Source of the DNA: an uncultured Pseudomonadota bacterium
GTDB taxonomy: Bacteria > Myxococcota_A > Bradymonadia > Bradymonadales > GCA-2716585
Assembly (NCBI GenBank): GCA_937123825.1
Contig: CAKZKQ010000030.1
Location: 1-35,101, forward strand
Length of the DNA: 35,101 bases
Direction of reading: 5' to 3'
Shown here: piece by piece, positions 1-8,459 of the stretch
Layout: each line of letters starts with the position of its first letter
Numbering within the stretch: position 1 is the first letter of the stretch
Notes under the pieces: generated by a model
Told to the model about the DNA's origin: nothing
Database searches by the model: none
The model's input: only the letters and a program-made list of their open reading frames with translations
Position numbers and translations under genes: made by a program

Positions 1-336
1 TGGACCGCCCGAGAGCCTCACGGCGCACTCCCCCGGCGCCAGCTCGCCGCACTCGACCCTGAAGGGGTTGAGCGCGTCGTTGTTGTCGTCCTCGGAGATG
101 CATTGTCCATCAACGCATCGCTCGTCGTTGTCGCAACGGGGGTTGCAGACCGGTGCGTTGTTGTCGTCGTTGTTGACGTCATTGTTGCCGTCGTTGTTGA
201 CGTCATTGTTGGACTCGTCCGCGCCGCTGTACTCCAGCCCATCGAGGTTCTCAAGCGTGCTGCAAGCGCTGGCTGCCATCAAGAGCACCAGCGCGCCAGC
301 CCAGCATCCAAAGTGTCTTGTTTTGAGTTCAACCAT
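1..336 (-). CDS. Putative secreted lipoprotein, Asn/Asp-rich linker (3' end outside window)
   Basis: This reading frame is open from an ATG at 336 to the left edge, 112 codons without a stop, so the gene is partial. It begins with a short basic n-region, a hydrophobic stretch and a lipobox (Ala-Ala-Ser-Ala-Cys, Cys about residue 25), so it should be exported and lipid-anchored. After the Cys comes a linker of repeated Asn-Asn-Asp-Val/Gly units (DNA 160-215, a GAC/AAC repeat), then a Cys-containing stretch (CNPRC...RCVDGQC) like the short disulfide modules of myxobacterial and bradymonad surface lipoproteins. A GAGAGG ribosome site lies 6-7 nt before the start. The function of the C-terminal domain cannot be seen. 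I see the lipoprotein signal and linker directly; the surface role is inferred. Confidence 0.8.
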   Translation of the reverse strand, partial: MVELKTRHFGCWAGALVLLMAASACSTLENLDGLEYSGADESNNDVNNDGNNDVNNDDNNAPVCNPRCDNDERCVDGQCISEDDNNDALNPFRVECGELAPGECAVRLSGGP

Positions 337-701
337 CCCAACCTCTCGTGATGCACGGTATGGCCTCATCTTGATGGCCTTCGGCATGGAGTCAAGCGCT
401 CTTATGGTCATTGCGTGTGCCCTAACGGTCCAGAGGTGGTGTATGGCCCGATGTGACACCCGGCGGCGGGTTTTTTGGGGCGACCTGGGGTTTTGGGTGT
501 GGGAAATGGTGGGGATTATGGGCGCTTGTAGACACGCGCTCTACATGTAGGCATATGGACCCACATTGGCGCACAGAGCCGCTGCTGGACGGGCTGGAAA
601 AATATGGGAGGGGAGGGTTTTCGTTGTTGACCAGCCTTCAAAATGCCCTTAGCCTGTCTTTGGCTTTGATGCGTACAATACCGTCACACGCTGGCCCTCC
701 A
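337..701. other. Gene-free stretch between divergent genes
   Basis: About 365 bp between the minus-strand lipoprotein and the plus-strand small membrane protein. No convincing gene is seen. It holds a terminator-like hairpin (458-476) and a short inverted repeat, TGTAG at 527-531 with CTACA at 541-545. Promoters for both neighbours should lie here, but I cannot pick out clear -35/-10 pairs. Confidence 0.5.
458..476 (+). terminator. Terminator-like hairpin, no obvious upstream gene
   Basis: ACCCG (458-462) pairs with CGGGT (467-471) across a GCGG loop and is followed by six T residues (471-476). The form is that of a short intrinsic terminator on the plus strand. No plus-strand gene precedes it, so it could be an attenuator in the leader of the next gene, an end for a small RNA, or chance. 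Confidence 0.3.
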
Positions 702-1082
702 ATGGAGGGTCCAGTCGTGGGTTTGTTAGGGGGGGGGCGTGGCGTGATTCCATCCAACACCGTCTCGGGATCGATCTATGTCTGGCTGGGGCTGGCGTTT
801 TTTGTGCTGGCGATGCTCGGCGGCAGCTACCTGCTGACACCACAGGACGCCCACCGTCCTTTTGTGATGTTGGCTGAGGGCATGATCACGGCCCACGAGG
901 CAGGCGGCGCGATGTTGCCGCTGTGTTCGTTGGCTGGCGCGGCGTTGATGGTTTTTGGCTACCGCCGCTCACGCTCCGCCGAACCCGTCCCCAAACAACA
1001 CCGCTTTATCCTTGAACATCAGGCCGACGCGCCTGGCGCTTCTGCGCCCGCCGTGTCGCTGGGTTCGGTGGCGGTGGCCTGA
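702..1082 (+). CDS. Small inner-membrane protein with two transmembrane segments
   Basis: The reading frame ends at 1082. Two hydrophobic segments are visible, one beginning YVWLGLAFFVLAML and one around PLCSLAGAALMVFGYRR, with a loop of about 35 residues and a basic flank after the second, as expected for an alpha-helical hairpin in the inner membrane. I do not recognise the family. The start is uncertain: ATG 702 gives 126 residues. GTG 744 gives 112 residues and would use the run of nine G (729-737) as a ribosome site. ATG 669 is also in frame. If 702 is right, the G tract is coding and could slip. The last 64 nt overlap the 3' end of the convergent phosphatase gene, and both proteins end in low-complexity Ala-rich tails there. 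Confidence 0.5.
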   Translation: MEGPVVGLLGGGRGVIPSNTVSGSIYVWLGLAFFVLAMLGGSYLLTPQDAHRPFVMLAEGMITAHEAGGAMLPLCSLAGAALMVFGYRRSRSAEPVPKQHRFILEHQADAPGASAPAVSLGSVAVA

Positions 1083-2764
1083 GCCCCTTTTCCTCCAAAA
1101 AGCGCGGCTCCAAACCAAACCAACCCCACCAATGTCAGCGCTGCGGTCCCTGCGGCGCCCAACACAATCGGGGCAAACCACACCCAGAGCGCTGGCTGGG
1201 GTGCATCGACCGCGAAACCGGCCAGGAGCCAGTAGAAGGGCGCCGCCGAAGCCGTCAACAAGGCCACCACGGTGGCGTGGAAGCGCCACGCAGCGGCGCG
1301 CTGCTCGCCCTTCAACTCCCGCAACATCCACCACAGGGCGCCGCCGTGCGCGCTCAGCACACCCACCGTCAGCGCACCCAACATCAACACAAAGTTCAAC
1401 TTGCTGGAGATGGCGCTGAACGACAGCGGCCAGCCCATGCTCCAATACACGCCCATCACGCCCAGCAGAGTCAGCGGACTCAAAAAGAGCGGCGCCATGC
1501 GAAAGCCCTGGATCAGCCCCAAGACCATCAGCAGCACCTGGGGCACGATCAAGAGGGCGACCATCGGCGTGCGCCCCACGCGGCGGTCGCGCTGGATTTC
1601 ATCAAGCGTGGTGGCGCGGGCCTCCAGCAAACGCTCCAATGTGGCGTCGTGGGGGGTGACGGTGGCCGATGAGACGCGGTTGCCGACCTCTTCACCGCTC
1701 CAGCGCACGCTGGTCCAGTCTTCGTAGACCCCTTTGAGCCAGCGCGTCTCGTATTGGCGCCGGTGGGACATCCACTCCTGGCGGCGCGCCTCCTGGTCTT
1801 TTTCTGGGTAGAGGGCCGGGTCGAGCACGTGGTAGGCGGGTGCCGTGGTCATGTCGCGGGGATACTCAAGGCCCATCAGCAAAGACACCGTGGGTCCGAG
1901 CGCGCTGATCGGCCCAAAGTCCTGTGCGCCCTTGCCAAAGCCGTAGCCCACCAGCACCGCCGGTATGGCCAGCACCTCGGGCTCATCGCCGCCGTGGCCG
2001 CCCCGATCGACGTGCCCGTGGTCGGCCACGATCATCAACGCGTCCTTGTCCAGATCGAGCGCCTTGCCCACCTGACCCACGATCGCGTCCAACTCTGCGG
2101 CGGCCTTGTGGTAGGGCTCGGTCACGCCGTGGGCGTGGCCTGCGCGGTCCACGGCGAGCATGTGGATGATGGCGATCCCTTCGGTCTGGCGCTTCAGGAG
2201 GGCCAGCGCGGCGCTCTGGAGCGCCTCGGAGCCCTTGGTGTCATCGACCGTGGTCCAAGCATCGAGGCTGGGCTCGAAGTTTTCTTCCCAATAGGCCAGA
2301 TCGCCCACCCCCGAGACCTTGAGCCCCGCGTCTTTGGCGCGTTGAAGGACGGTGTCGACACCCACGGGGCTGTTGAAGCTGTTGTTGCGGATGCCGGTGC
2401 GTTCAGGGTTGGCCCCAGCGACCATCGCCGTGTACGAGACCCGCGAGAGGCTCGGCAGCGGCGCGCTCGCTTTGGCAAAGTGGCCGCGCTCGCCCAGCGC
2501 CTGGAGCTGGGGCATTTGCTGGGCGACGTCCAGCCGGAGGCCGTCGATCACCACCAGGACCAACCGCCGGGGGGGTTGGGAGGGGGCGGCCGAGACGGCG
2601 GTTTGCGGGCGCTGCGCCGCGGGCAGCGCCCCTTCGGGCTGGTCAGTGTTGGCCGCGCGGACATACTGCATTGTCAGCATGTAGAGCGCGCCAGCCATGG
2701 TCAGGCAGAGAGCGGCTGAGACAAAGCGGCCCAGTCGCTGTCTGCTGCGTCGGGGAGGATTCAT
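1019..2764 (-). CDS. Membrane-anchored alkaline phosphatase superfamily enzyme (phosphodiesterase / phosphoethanolamine-transferase-like)
   Basis: 581 residues. An N-terminal signal anchor (about 12-35) is followed by a metallo-phosphatase domain (about 65-320) and about five hydrophobic segments (about 395-560). Superfamily metal-site motifs are visible: VVIDG with Asp74, LPSLSRVSYT with the likely nucleophile Ser107 (or Ser105), DRAGH with Asp206 and His210, and ADHGHVDRGGHGG with Asp248, His249 and His257. Catalytic domain first and a multi-TM tail after it recalls GPI ethanolamine-phosphate transferases (PIG-N/G/O) and bacterial relatives, so it may transfer or hydrolyse phospho-groups of envelope lipids or glycans on the outer face of the inner membrane. 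It starts 63 bp after the propeller lipoprotein on the same strand, probably in one operon. The fold is well supported; the substrate is not known. Confidence 0.85.
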   Translation of the reverse strand: MNPPRRSRQRLGRFVSAALCLTMAGALYMLTMQYVRAANTDQPEGALPAAQRPQTAVSAAPSQPPRRLVLVVIDGLRLDVAQQMPQLQALGERGHFAKASAPLPSLSRVSYTAMVAGANPERTGIRNNSFNSPVGVDTVLQRAKDAGLKVSGVGDLAYWEENFEPSLDAWTTVDDTKGSEALQSAALALLKRQTEGIAIIHMLAVDRAGHAHGVTEPYHKAAAELDAIVGQVGKALDLDKDALMIVADHGHVDRGGHGGDEPEVLAIPAVLVGYGFGKGAQDFGPISALGPTVSLLMGLEYPRDMTTAPAYHVLDPALYPEKDQEARRQEWMSHRRQYETRWLKGVYEDWTSVRWSGEEVGNRVSSATVTPHDATLERLLEARATTLDEIQRDRRVGRTPMVALLIVPQVLLMVLGLIQGFRMAPLFLSPLTLLGVMGVYWSMGWPLSFSAISSKLNFVLMLGALTVGVLSAHGGALWWMLRELKGEQRAAAWRFHATVVALLTASAAPFYWLLAGFAVDAPQPALWVWFAPIVLGAAGTAALTLVGLVWFGAALFGGKGAQATATEPSDTAGAEAPGASA

Positions 2765-2827
2765 TCGGAGCCTTTCAGTCCATCGTTTGGGGCTTTGGTG
2801 GGCTGTGTCGTGAGCAGTCTGGAGCAG

Positions 2828-4162
2828 TTATCGGATCGGGTAGGCCTCAAGGCGCGGCTGAGCCTGACGCCCGTAGACGACGTAGAGCCCGCGCCCGTTG
2901 GTTGAGACGCTGGTCCAGTCCTGATCCTCCGGATCGGCGTCGCGTCGCCACAGCACCTTGCCGTCGGCCACATCGACGATGACAAAGAAGCGTCCGCCTG
3001 CAATGAGCGTGGCGCCCAGATCGCGCAGAGGCTGCTGAAAGCGGAAGAACTCTTGTGAGGGCAACTGCACGCTCCAACTGGGCTTGAAGTTGCGCGGGTT
3101 GTGGGCCTGCACCTCCAGCAGCGACATGGCGAAGCCTTTGCGGTGACCCTGGGTCAAGACCACCTGATTTTGCCCCAGGACGACCATGTGGTCCTTTTTG
3201 GGGCCTTTGCCGCGCTGAAAATCCCGCGATGACACCATGGCCAGCTCGTTGGGGCCGATCACGTCGGGGATCTCGCTCAGATCCATGAAGTCGACCGCGT
3301 TGGAGGTGCCCGGCACTTTGTAGAGCACTTCGCCGTTTTCAGGCCGCAGCCCCCACAGCTCGCCTCTGGAGAGGTGCCCGATGAGCACGTCGCCGATCAT
3401 GTGGATGTCGTAGGTGTTGGTCTCTATGTCACGCTCCCAGGCCCGCTTCTGGGCCGCAAAGGGAGGGCCAGGGCGCTCGCCCCCGTCCACGTCGGTGCGG
3501 ATGGCCACCAGCTTTCCCTGGGACTCTTGCCCCAGGGAGTTGGAGACCATGACGGCCAACGCCACCAGACCGTGTTTTTTGTGGTCCCAGGCGCCGATGA
3601 GGCGGTGGCTGGGCGCTTCGATGCCTCGGATCCAGCGCCCCGACTGCGCGTCGAGCACCCCGATGGAGTCATGGCTGAGGCTGATCAGCACCCGATCGTG
3701 GGCCACCAACGCCTCGCCGATGACCCAGCCGCTGCCCGTCTCGGGGTCGGAGGCCTGAAAGACCCAGACCTCCTGGCCATCGTCCATGTCCAGGCCGCGC
3801 ATGTGGTGGTTGTTTTGGTAGATGACCCGATCGTCGGCCAGGTGGATGCGATCGTAGACAAAGCCCGCTGGCACCGGGATGATCTGTTCCCAGCGCAGCT
3901 TGCCGCTCTCGGGGTCGTGGCAGCGCAGCGCGCGGGTCGCCGTCGCCTCTTCCAATCCAGTGGACCAGGCAAAGAGCAACACGCAGCGCTTGGACGTCAT
4001 CACCGTCCAGCCGTCGTAGCCCTCGGGCAGGGTCGTTTGCCACCCTCGGTCAAGCCCGCCGCCCGTGCGTGCGCGCAATGGACCGTCGGTCACCGCGCTG
4101 TGGCATCCGGCCAGCAGCACCAGCAGCGTCAACGCCGCCCATGCCATCATATGTCTGCCCAT
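2828..4162 (-). CDS. PQQ-like beta-propeller lipoprotein
   Basis: 444 residues beginning with a lipoprotein signal (hydrophobic core and lipobox Leu-Ala-Gly-Cys, Cys at residue 19). The rest reads as repeated beta-propeller blades: recurring motifs of the kind 'D..SGKLRWEQ', 'D.DDGQEVWVF', 'DAQSGRWIRG', 'ENGEVLYKV' and 'VADGKVLWRR' are typical of PQQ-repeat (BamB-like) propellers. No quinoprotein catalytic signature is apparent, so a scaffold or binding role in the periplasm is more likely than dehydrogenase activity. The ATG at 4162 has a strong ribosome site (GGAGG, 7 nt spacing). It is the first gene of a probable operon with the phosphatase-superfamily enzyme and diverges from the lipoprotein at 4272, so the 109-bp gap should hold promoters for both. 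Confidence 0.82.
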   Translation of the reverse strand: MGRHMMAWAALTLLVLLAGCHSAVTDGPLRARTGGGLDRGWQTTLPEGYDGWTVMTSKRCVLLFAWSTGLEEATATRALRCHDPESGKLRWEQIIPVPAGFVYDRIHLADDRVIYQNNHHMRGLDMDDGQEVWVFQASDPETGSGWVIGEALVAHDRVLISLSHDSIGVLDAQSGRWIRGIEAPSHRLIGAWDHKKHGLVALAVMVSNSLGQESQGKLVAIRTDVDGGERPGPPFAAQKRAWERDIETNTYDIHMIGDVLIGHLSRGELWGLRPENGEVLYKVPGTSNAVDFMDLSEIPDVIGPNELAMVSSRDFQRGKGPKKDHMVVLGQNQVVLTQGHRKGFAMSLLEVQAHNPRNFKPSWSVQLPSQEFFRFQQPLRDLGATLIAGGRFFVIVDVADGKVLWRRDADPEDQDWTSVSTNGRGLYVVYGRQAQPRLEAYPIR

Positions 4163-4271
4163 CGATTTACCTCCACCAAGGCGCTTGCACTGCGCCGCGT
4201 CGATTGTTTATCCTTCACCAAGGTGTAGGATGTCCAACATGCACGCATTCAACTTGTGGGAAATGGCTTCC

Positions 4272-4937
4272 ATGAAGCGACCGGGACCCCTGAAATTCTC
4301 GCTCTTGCTCTGCGCTCTGTGCGCGCTGTCGGCCTGTGCCGATGAGCTTCTGCCCCAGGAGCCCGACGGGGCTTACCTCTTGTGGCGCCAAGCATTGATA
4401 AGCGGCGACGCCGATGGCGTCTACGACCTGCTCGACAAGGACACCAAGGCCATCTTTGATGAGCGCGTGGCGGTCTTTGACACGATGAGCGACGACATTG
4501 TGCGCTATCTGCCCCAGGTCGACCAGAAGCTGGCGCGACAGCAGACCGGCGTGGTCCTCCAACTCGACAAAGAAATTCAGGACGGCCGCGCCCTCTTCAA
4601 GGCCATCTTTGACCCCGGCAAGCTCGAAGTGACCCCCGGACTGGAGGTCGGCACCGAGATCAGTGACCTGACCATCAACGAAACGGGCAACGAGGCCGCG
4701 GTGGTGGTCTATTCCGGCCAGCAGTTTGTGCTGCGCAAGGAAGAGGACGGGATCTGGCGCATGGCCTCCTGGAGGGCGCTGTCCATCGAACGCACCCAGT
4801 GGATCCTTGACAACCGCGACGCGCTGGAACAAACCGTCCAGGACCTGATCAATGAAGAGAAGGAAGAGACCGACGCGATCATCAAGTTCCTGCTGGCCGA
4901 AGACAAGCGCCGCAAGGAGAGCCAGGACAACAAATGA
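4272..4937 (+). CDS. Lipoprotein, possible NTF2-like (DUF4878-type) fold
   Basis: 221 residues from ATG 4272, chosen because it gives a clean lipoprotein signal (MKRPGPLKFS, hydrophobic core, lipobox Leu-Ser-Ala-Cys) and has GGGAA 9 nt upstream; in-frame ATGs at 4230, 4239 and 4263 are alternatives. The mature part has a helix-turn pattern (DGAYLLWRQALISGDADGVYDLL) followed by a long helix, then beta strands ending near 'VYSGQQFVLRKEEDGIWRMASW'. That layout, with the closing 'edGiWRm' strand, is what NTF2-like lipoproteins show. The C-terminus is a charged helix rich in Glu/Lys. No catalytic residues stand out, and no function is assigned. It is divergently transcribed from the propeller lipoprotein. 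Confidence 0.75.
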   Translation: MKRPGPLKFSLLLCALCALSACADELLPQEPDGAYLLWRQALISGDADGVYDLLDKDTKAIFDERVAVFDTMSDDIVRYLPQVDQKLARQQTGVVLQLDKEIQDGRALFKAIFDPGKLEVTPGLEVGTEISDLTINETGNEAAVVVYSGQQFVLRKEEDGIWRMASWRALSIERTQWILDNRDALEQTVQDLINEEKEETDAIIKFLLAEDKRRKESQDNK

Positions 4938-5149
4938 CCCGCAGGCCTGCCGCACGCCTGGGTTGATGTTCTGACCGCTCGCATCGAATCTTTGCGGCAT
5001 TGTTGTACCCTGCACGGGAGCCGACACCCTTGTGCCCGACCTCCAACGCGAGCGTTCGCCAGCGACTGGCGCAGCGCTTTGACGTGAAAGTCACATAAGC
5101 CAGGGCAAAGACGTTGGGCTTCCACGCAGACGCGGTGTAGACTGGACCC

Positions 5150-8100
5150 ATGACGACCGAACACTCTGAGCCCACAAACCCCTCGGCGCCGCCGCCGCTG
5201 CCGCCTCACGCCGTTGAGGTGGTCAAGCAAGGCCAGCGCATCGGCAACCGATACGTCATCCAGGAGCGCCTGGGGGCTGGCGGGATGGGAGTGGTCTACC
5301 GCGCCATCGAAGATGAGATCGAGCGCGAGGTGGCGCTGAAGTTCATCCTCCCCAACCCCTCGCTCTCGACCGAAGAGCGCGACGCCTACTACGCCCGCTT
5401 CCGCCAGGAAGCTCAGGCGCTGGGCTCGCTGCCGCCTCACCCCAACCGCGTGGTGCTCTACCAATACGGCCAGCAAGACCACCTCCACTTCATGTCCATG
5501 GAGTTGGTCCGAGGCCGCAGCCTCTCCGAGGTCATGCGCGAAGGCCTCAGCGCCCAGCAGATCGTCTCCTACACCCGTCAGATGGCCCGCGCGCTGGTGG
5601 ATGTGCACGCCAGCGGCATCGTCCACCGCGATCTCAAGCCCGAAAACCTCATCGTCACGCGCAACCTCCTGGGGGACGAGCAACTCAAGCTCATCGACTT
5701 TGGCATCGCCCGCGCCCCGGTGCGCCTCGATGACCGACCCCAGCAGCCCGTCGAGGATGAGGCCGAAGAAGATGAAATCCTGGGCACGGTGCTCTACATG
5801 GCCCCCGAGCTGTTGCTCGACGGCATCCAGGACCCCCGCACAGACATCTACGCCATCGGTGTCATCCTCTTTGAGCTGATCACCGGCCAGTCCCCCTTTG
5901 CCCACGCTGCGGCCGACTCCGAACCCGCCGATGTCATTGAAGTCATGCGGCAACACGTCGAGGTCGAGCCCGGACCACTGACCCCGCGTCAGGGCGTCGG
6001 AGAGCTTCCCAAAGGCTTTGAGCCCATCGTGCGCCGCTGTCTGGCCAAAAAGCCCGAAGACCGCTTTGCCGACGCCAGCGAGCTGCTGCGCTCGCTCGAT
6101 CAGGTGCGCCGCCCCAGACTGGGGCGCGGCGGCACGGGCCAGTACCGCCCGATGAACCGCCAGCAGGCCCAGGAGGCTCTGGAAGACGCCGAAGAAGAAG
6201 TGGGCCTGCGCGCCGATGTGCGTTTGGTGCCCTCCAAAGACACCGGCGCCCGCGTGGCCACCACCGCCATCTGCGGGGTCAGCCGTCGTGTGGCCGCCGC
6301 CGACGTCGCTGGCGACACCCGCGTCTGGGACTACGACAACGGCACCGAGGTCCTCTACATCCCATCGCCCCAACGCGATGAGCACACCTCGGTCCAGCGC
6401 ACTCGCCTTGCCTTCAGCCCCAACGGCTCGCTCCTGGCGCTGGGCGACCGCGCGGGCAAGCTCTGGCTGGTCGATGTCTCGCTCCAAACCCGCGACCCCA
6501 TCCCGCTGTCTCAAGGCGGACCGCTGGCGCTGGCCTTTGACAAGGCCGCCACGCTCATGGTCGTGGCCACCACCGCCGGCACCCTGGAGCTTTGGGATGT
6601 ACCCGACCGACGCCAGCTGGCCAGCCTCACCATCGAGCTGCCCAAGGCCGACCTGGGCGCCGACCGCTGGTCTTTGTTGAGTCTGGCGCTGAGCCCCAGG
6701 CGCCACTGCCTGGCCGCAGGCACCGACGCCGGGGTGGTCTACGTCTGGAACTTCACCGACCGCAGCCGCTCAGGGCCGCTGCGCTCTCCGCCGCCGCTGC
6801 CCGGCGAAGACAGCGACACCTCCGCGCCTGCCGCCGCCATCAACCTGGCCTTCTCGCCAGATGATGACCGTCTGGCCGTGCTGCGCGGCTCCAAAGAAGT
6901 TGAAATCTGGGACCCCAAGCGCCGCACGCGCCTCCAACGCGTGCGCTTGTCCAAAAAGGGCAACTTCCGCCGTGTGGCCTTCTCACCCGATGGCAGCCAA
7001 CTGCTGGTCACTGGCGATGAAGGCGCCATTGCGATGGTGGACGCGGAGAGCGGTGAGGTGCTTGAGACGATCCGGATCCCCCGGGGCAATGCCGTCAATT
7101 TGAGCTTTACCCGGGACGATGTGCCGATGGCCAGTCTGGGCTCGGGCTCCACCGTGCAGGTCTGGGATCTGCTGCGTCTTGGCCGCGTGCGCACCCTCGG
7201 TCCCTATCCCACCCGCCTGCTGGACGTCACCATCGCGCCTTACGGCGACACCGCCTTGACCCTCTCGGCGGGCGGGCAGATCGACCGCTGGGATCTGTGC
7301 ACCGGGCGACACCTGGGACGTCAGGAGTTGGGCACGCGCACGCTGCGAGAGTTGCACAAGGCCCCCGAAACCAACCGGCTGCTCACCTGTGGCCCCCGAG
7401 AAGGCCTGGTGGCGCTCGAAGGGGTGGGCCACAACAGCGCCGCGCCGCTCAAACGCGTGCCGCTGCCCGTGCCTGGCCCCGAGGTCGGCGAGCGCGTCAT
7501 CACCTACACCATCAGCCCCGATGATCGGTTGGTGGCGCTGGGCTATCAGTCCGGTGAGGTGCGCGTTTACAGCTACAAAGAGCCCGGAGAACCCGCCGTC
7601 CTTGAGGGGACCGGCAAGACCATCTCCACGTTGACCTTTTCGCCCGATGGCCATCACCTGGCGGTGGCCGATGAAGCCGGGCGCGTGCGCCTTTGGGATG
7701 TGTTGGCCGGGGAGGTCATCTGGGAGGAACACTCTGGGCGTTTGCCCGTGCGCATGATGGCGTTTACGCCTTCTGGGCGCCTGCTCTCCATCCCCCGAGG
7801 GCACAATATCGAAATCTGGAACCTGGAGCGCAAGCGCCGCGTGGCCCGTCTTTTGGGGCACGATGGGGCCATCCAGACGCTGGTCTATGGGCTGGATGGG
7901 CGCCTGTTGTTGACGGCCTCGGACGACGGCACCGCTCGCCTGTGGGATGTGGCCCAGCAGCGCACGCTGCGCAGCCTCGTCGATCACCCCGGGCCTGTGA
8001 CGGCCGCCACGTTGGACCCTCAACTGCGGTTTTTGCTGACCACCTCGGGGCCTTACCTGTCCATCTGGCGCCTGCGAGACGCCGAACTGCTGGGGCGGCT

Positions 8101-8314
8101 GGCCTATTGCGGCCAGGAGCAGGGGGTTGAGGACGGCACGCCCGGGCGCGACCACTGGTTGGCCTTTACGGCAGAGGGCTACTTCACCGCTTCTGTGCCC
8201 CAACCGCCCAACACGCTCATGACGCGCCCTGGCACACGCGTGCGCATCAGCGACGCCGAGCGTGAAGCCCTCTTTGACCCCCGCGCAGTGGCCAAAATCC
8301 TGACATTGACCTGA
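5150..8314 (+). CDS. Serine/threonine protein kinase fused to WD40 beta-propeller
   Basis: 1054 residues. The kinase domain (about 35-320) has all catalytic landmarks: glycine loop LGAGGMG (41-47), VALK lysine 64, HRDLKPEN (159-166), DFG (183-185) and APE (218-220). The activation segment carries an acidic insertion (VEDEAEEDE, about 201-209) not usual in PknB-type kinases. A linker (about 325-365) leads to about a dozen WD40-type repeats up to about residue 1000, with many 'LAFSPDG' and 'LWDV' strands, enough for two seven-bladed propellers. No transmembrane helix is seen, so it is cytosolic. Kinase-WD40 fusions are common in Myxococcota and Planctomycetota, where the propeller is assumed to select partners or sense signals. 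It is a single gene; a 17-bp-arm hairpin follows at 8413-8459. Confidence 0.95.
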   Translation: MTTEHSEPTNPSAPPPLPPHAVEVVKQGQRIGNRYVIQERLGAGGMGVVYRAIEDEIEREVALKFILPNPSLSTEERDAYYARFRQEAQALGSLPPHPNRVVLYQYGQQDHLHFMSMELVRGRSLSEVMREGLSAQQIVSYTRQMARALVDVHASGIVHRDLKPENLIVTRNLLGDEQLKLIDFGIARAPVRLDDRPQQPVEDEAEEDEILGTVLYMAPELLLDGIQDPRTDIYAIGVILFELITGQSPFAHAAADSEPADVIEVMRQHVEVEPGPLTPRQGVGELPKGFEPIVRRCLAKKPEDRFADASELLRSLDQVRRPRLGRGGTGQYRPMNRQQAQEALEDAEEEVGLRADVRLVPSKDTGARVATTAICGVSRRVAAADVAGDTRVWDYDNGTEVLYIPSPQRDEHTSVQRTRLAFSPNGSLLALGDRAGKLWLVDVSLQTRDPIPLSQGGPLALAFDKAATLMVVATTAGTLELWDVPDRRQLASLTIELPKADLGADRWSLLSLALSPRRHCLAAGTDAGVVYVWNFTDRSRSGPLRSPPPLPGEDSDTSAPAAAINLAFSPDDDRLAVLRGSKEVEIWDPKRRTRLQRVRLSKKGNFRRVAFSPDGSQLLVTGDEGAIAMVDAESGEVLETIRIPRGNAVNLSFTRDDVPMASLGSGSTVQVWDLLRLGRVRTLGPYPTRLLDVTIAPYGDTALTLSAGGQIDRWDLCTGRHLGRQELGTRTLRELHKAPETNRLLTCGPREGLVALEGVGHNSAAPLKRVPLPVPGPEVGERVITYTISPDDRLVALGYQSGEVRVYSYKEPGEPAVLEGTGKTISTLTFSPDGHHLAVADEAGRVRLWDVLAGEVIWEEHSGRLPVRMMAFTPSGRLLSIPRGHNIEIWNLERKRRVARLLGHDGAIQTLVYGLDGRLLLTASDDGTARLWDVAQQRTLRSLVDHPGPVTAATLDPQLRFLLTTSGPYLSIWRLRDAELLGRLAYCGQEQGVEDGTPGRDHWLAFTAEGYFTASVPQPPNTLMTRPGTRVRISDAEREALFDPRAVAKILTLT

Positions 8315-8412
8315 ACCAGGCCACTTTGAGTGGATTGGGGTGTGTGGATGTGCTGGGAGATCGATGTCGCAGTCGGTCAACCGGTGGCGGGAGTGTCTGC
8401 CCACGCGGCCTT

Positions 8413-8459
8413 ATACCAAAATGCAGACGAAAGTGAGTCGGACGTCTGCATGTTGGTAT
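8413..8459. terminator. Inverted repeat at convergent junction, likely bidirectional terminator
   Basis: The arms 8413-8429 and 8443-8459 are 17 nt each and pair at 16 of 17 positions (one A/C mismatch), with a 13-nt loop. The right arm runs into the stop codon of the minus-strand PilT gene (8459-8461). On the plus strand the hairpin is followed by a T-rich stretch (acttttcttt), so it can end the kinase transcript; the minus-strand side lacks a T run. Confidence 0.65.

Noticed and set aside
4709..6706. Long minus-strand open frame over the kinase gene
   Set aside because: Antisense shadow of GC-rich coding DNA; composition is low-complexity Gly/His/Gln and the opposite strand has a clear kinase.
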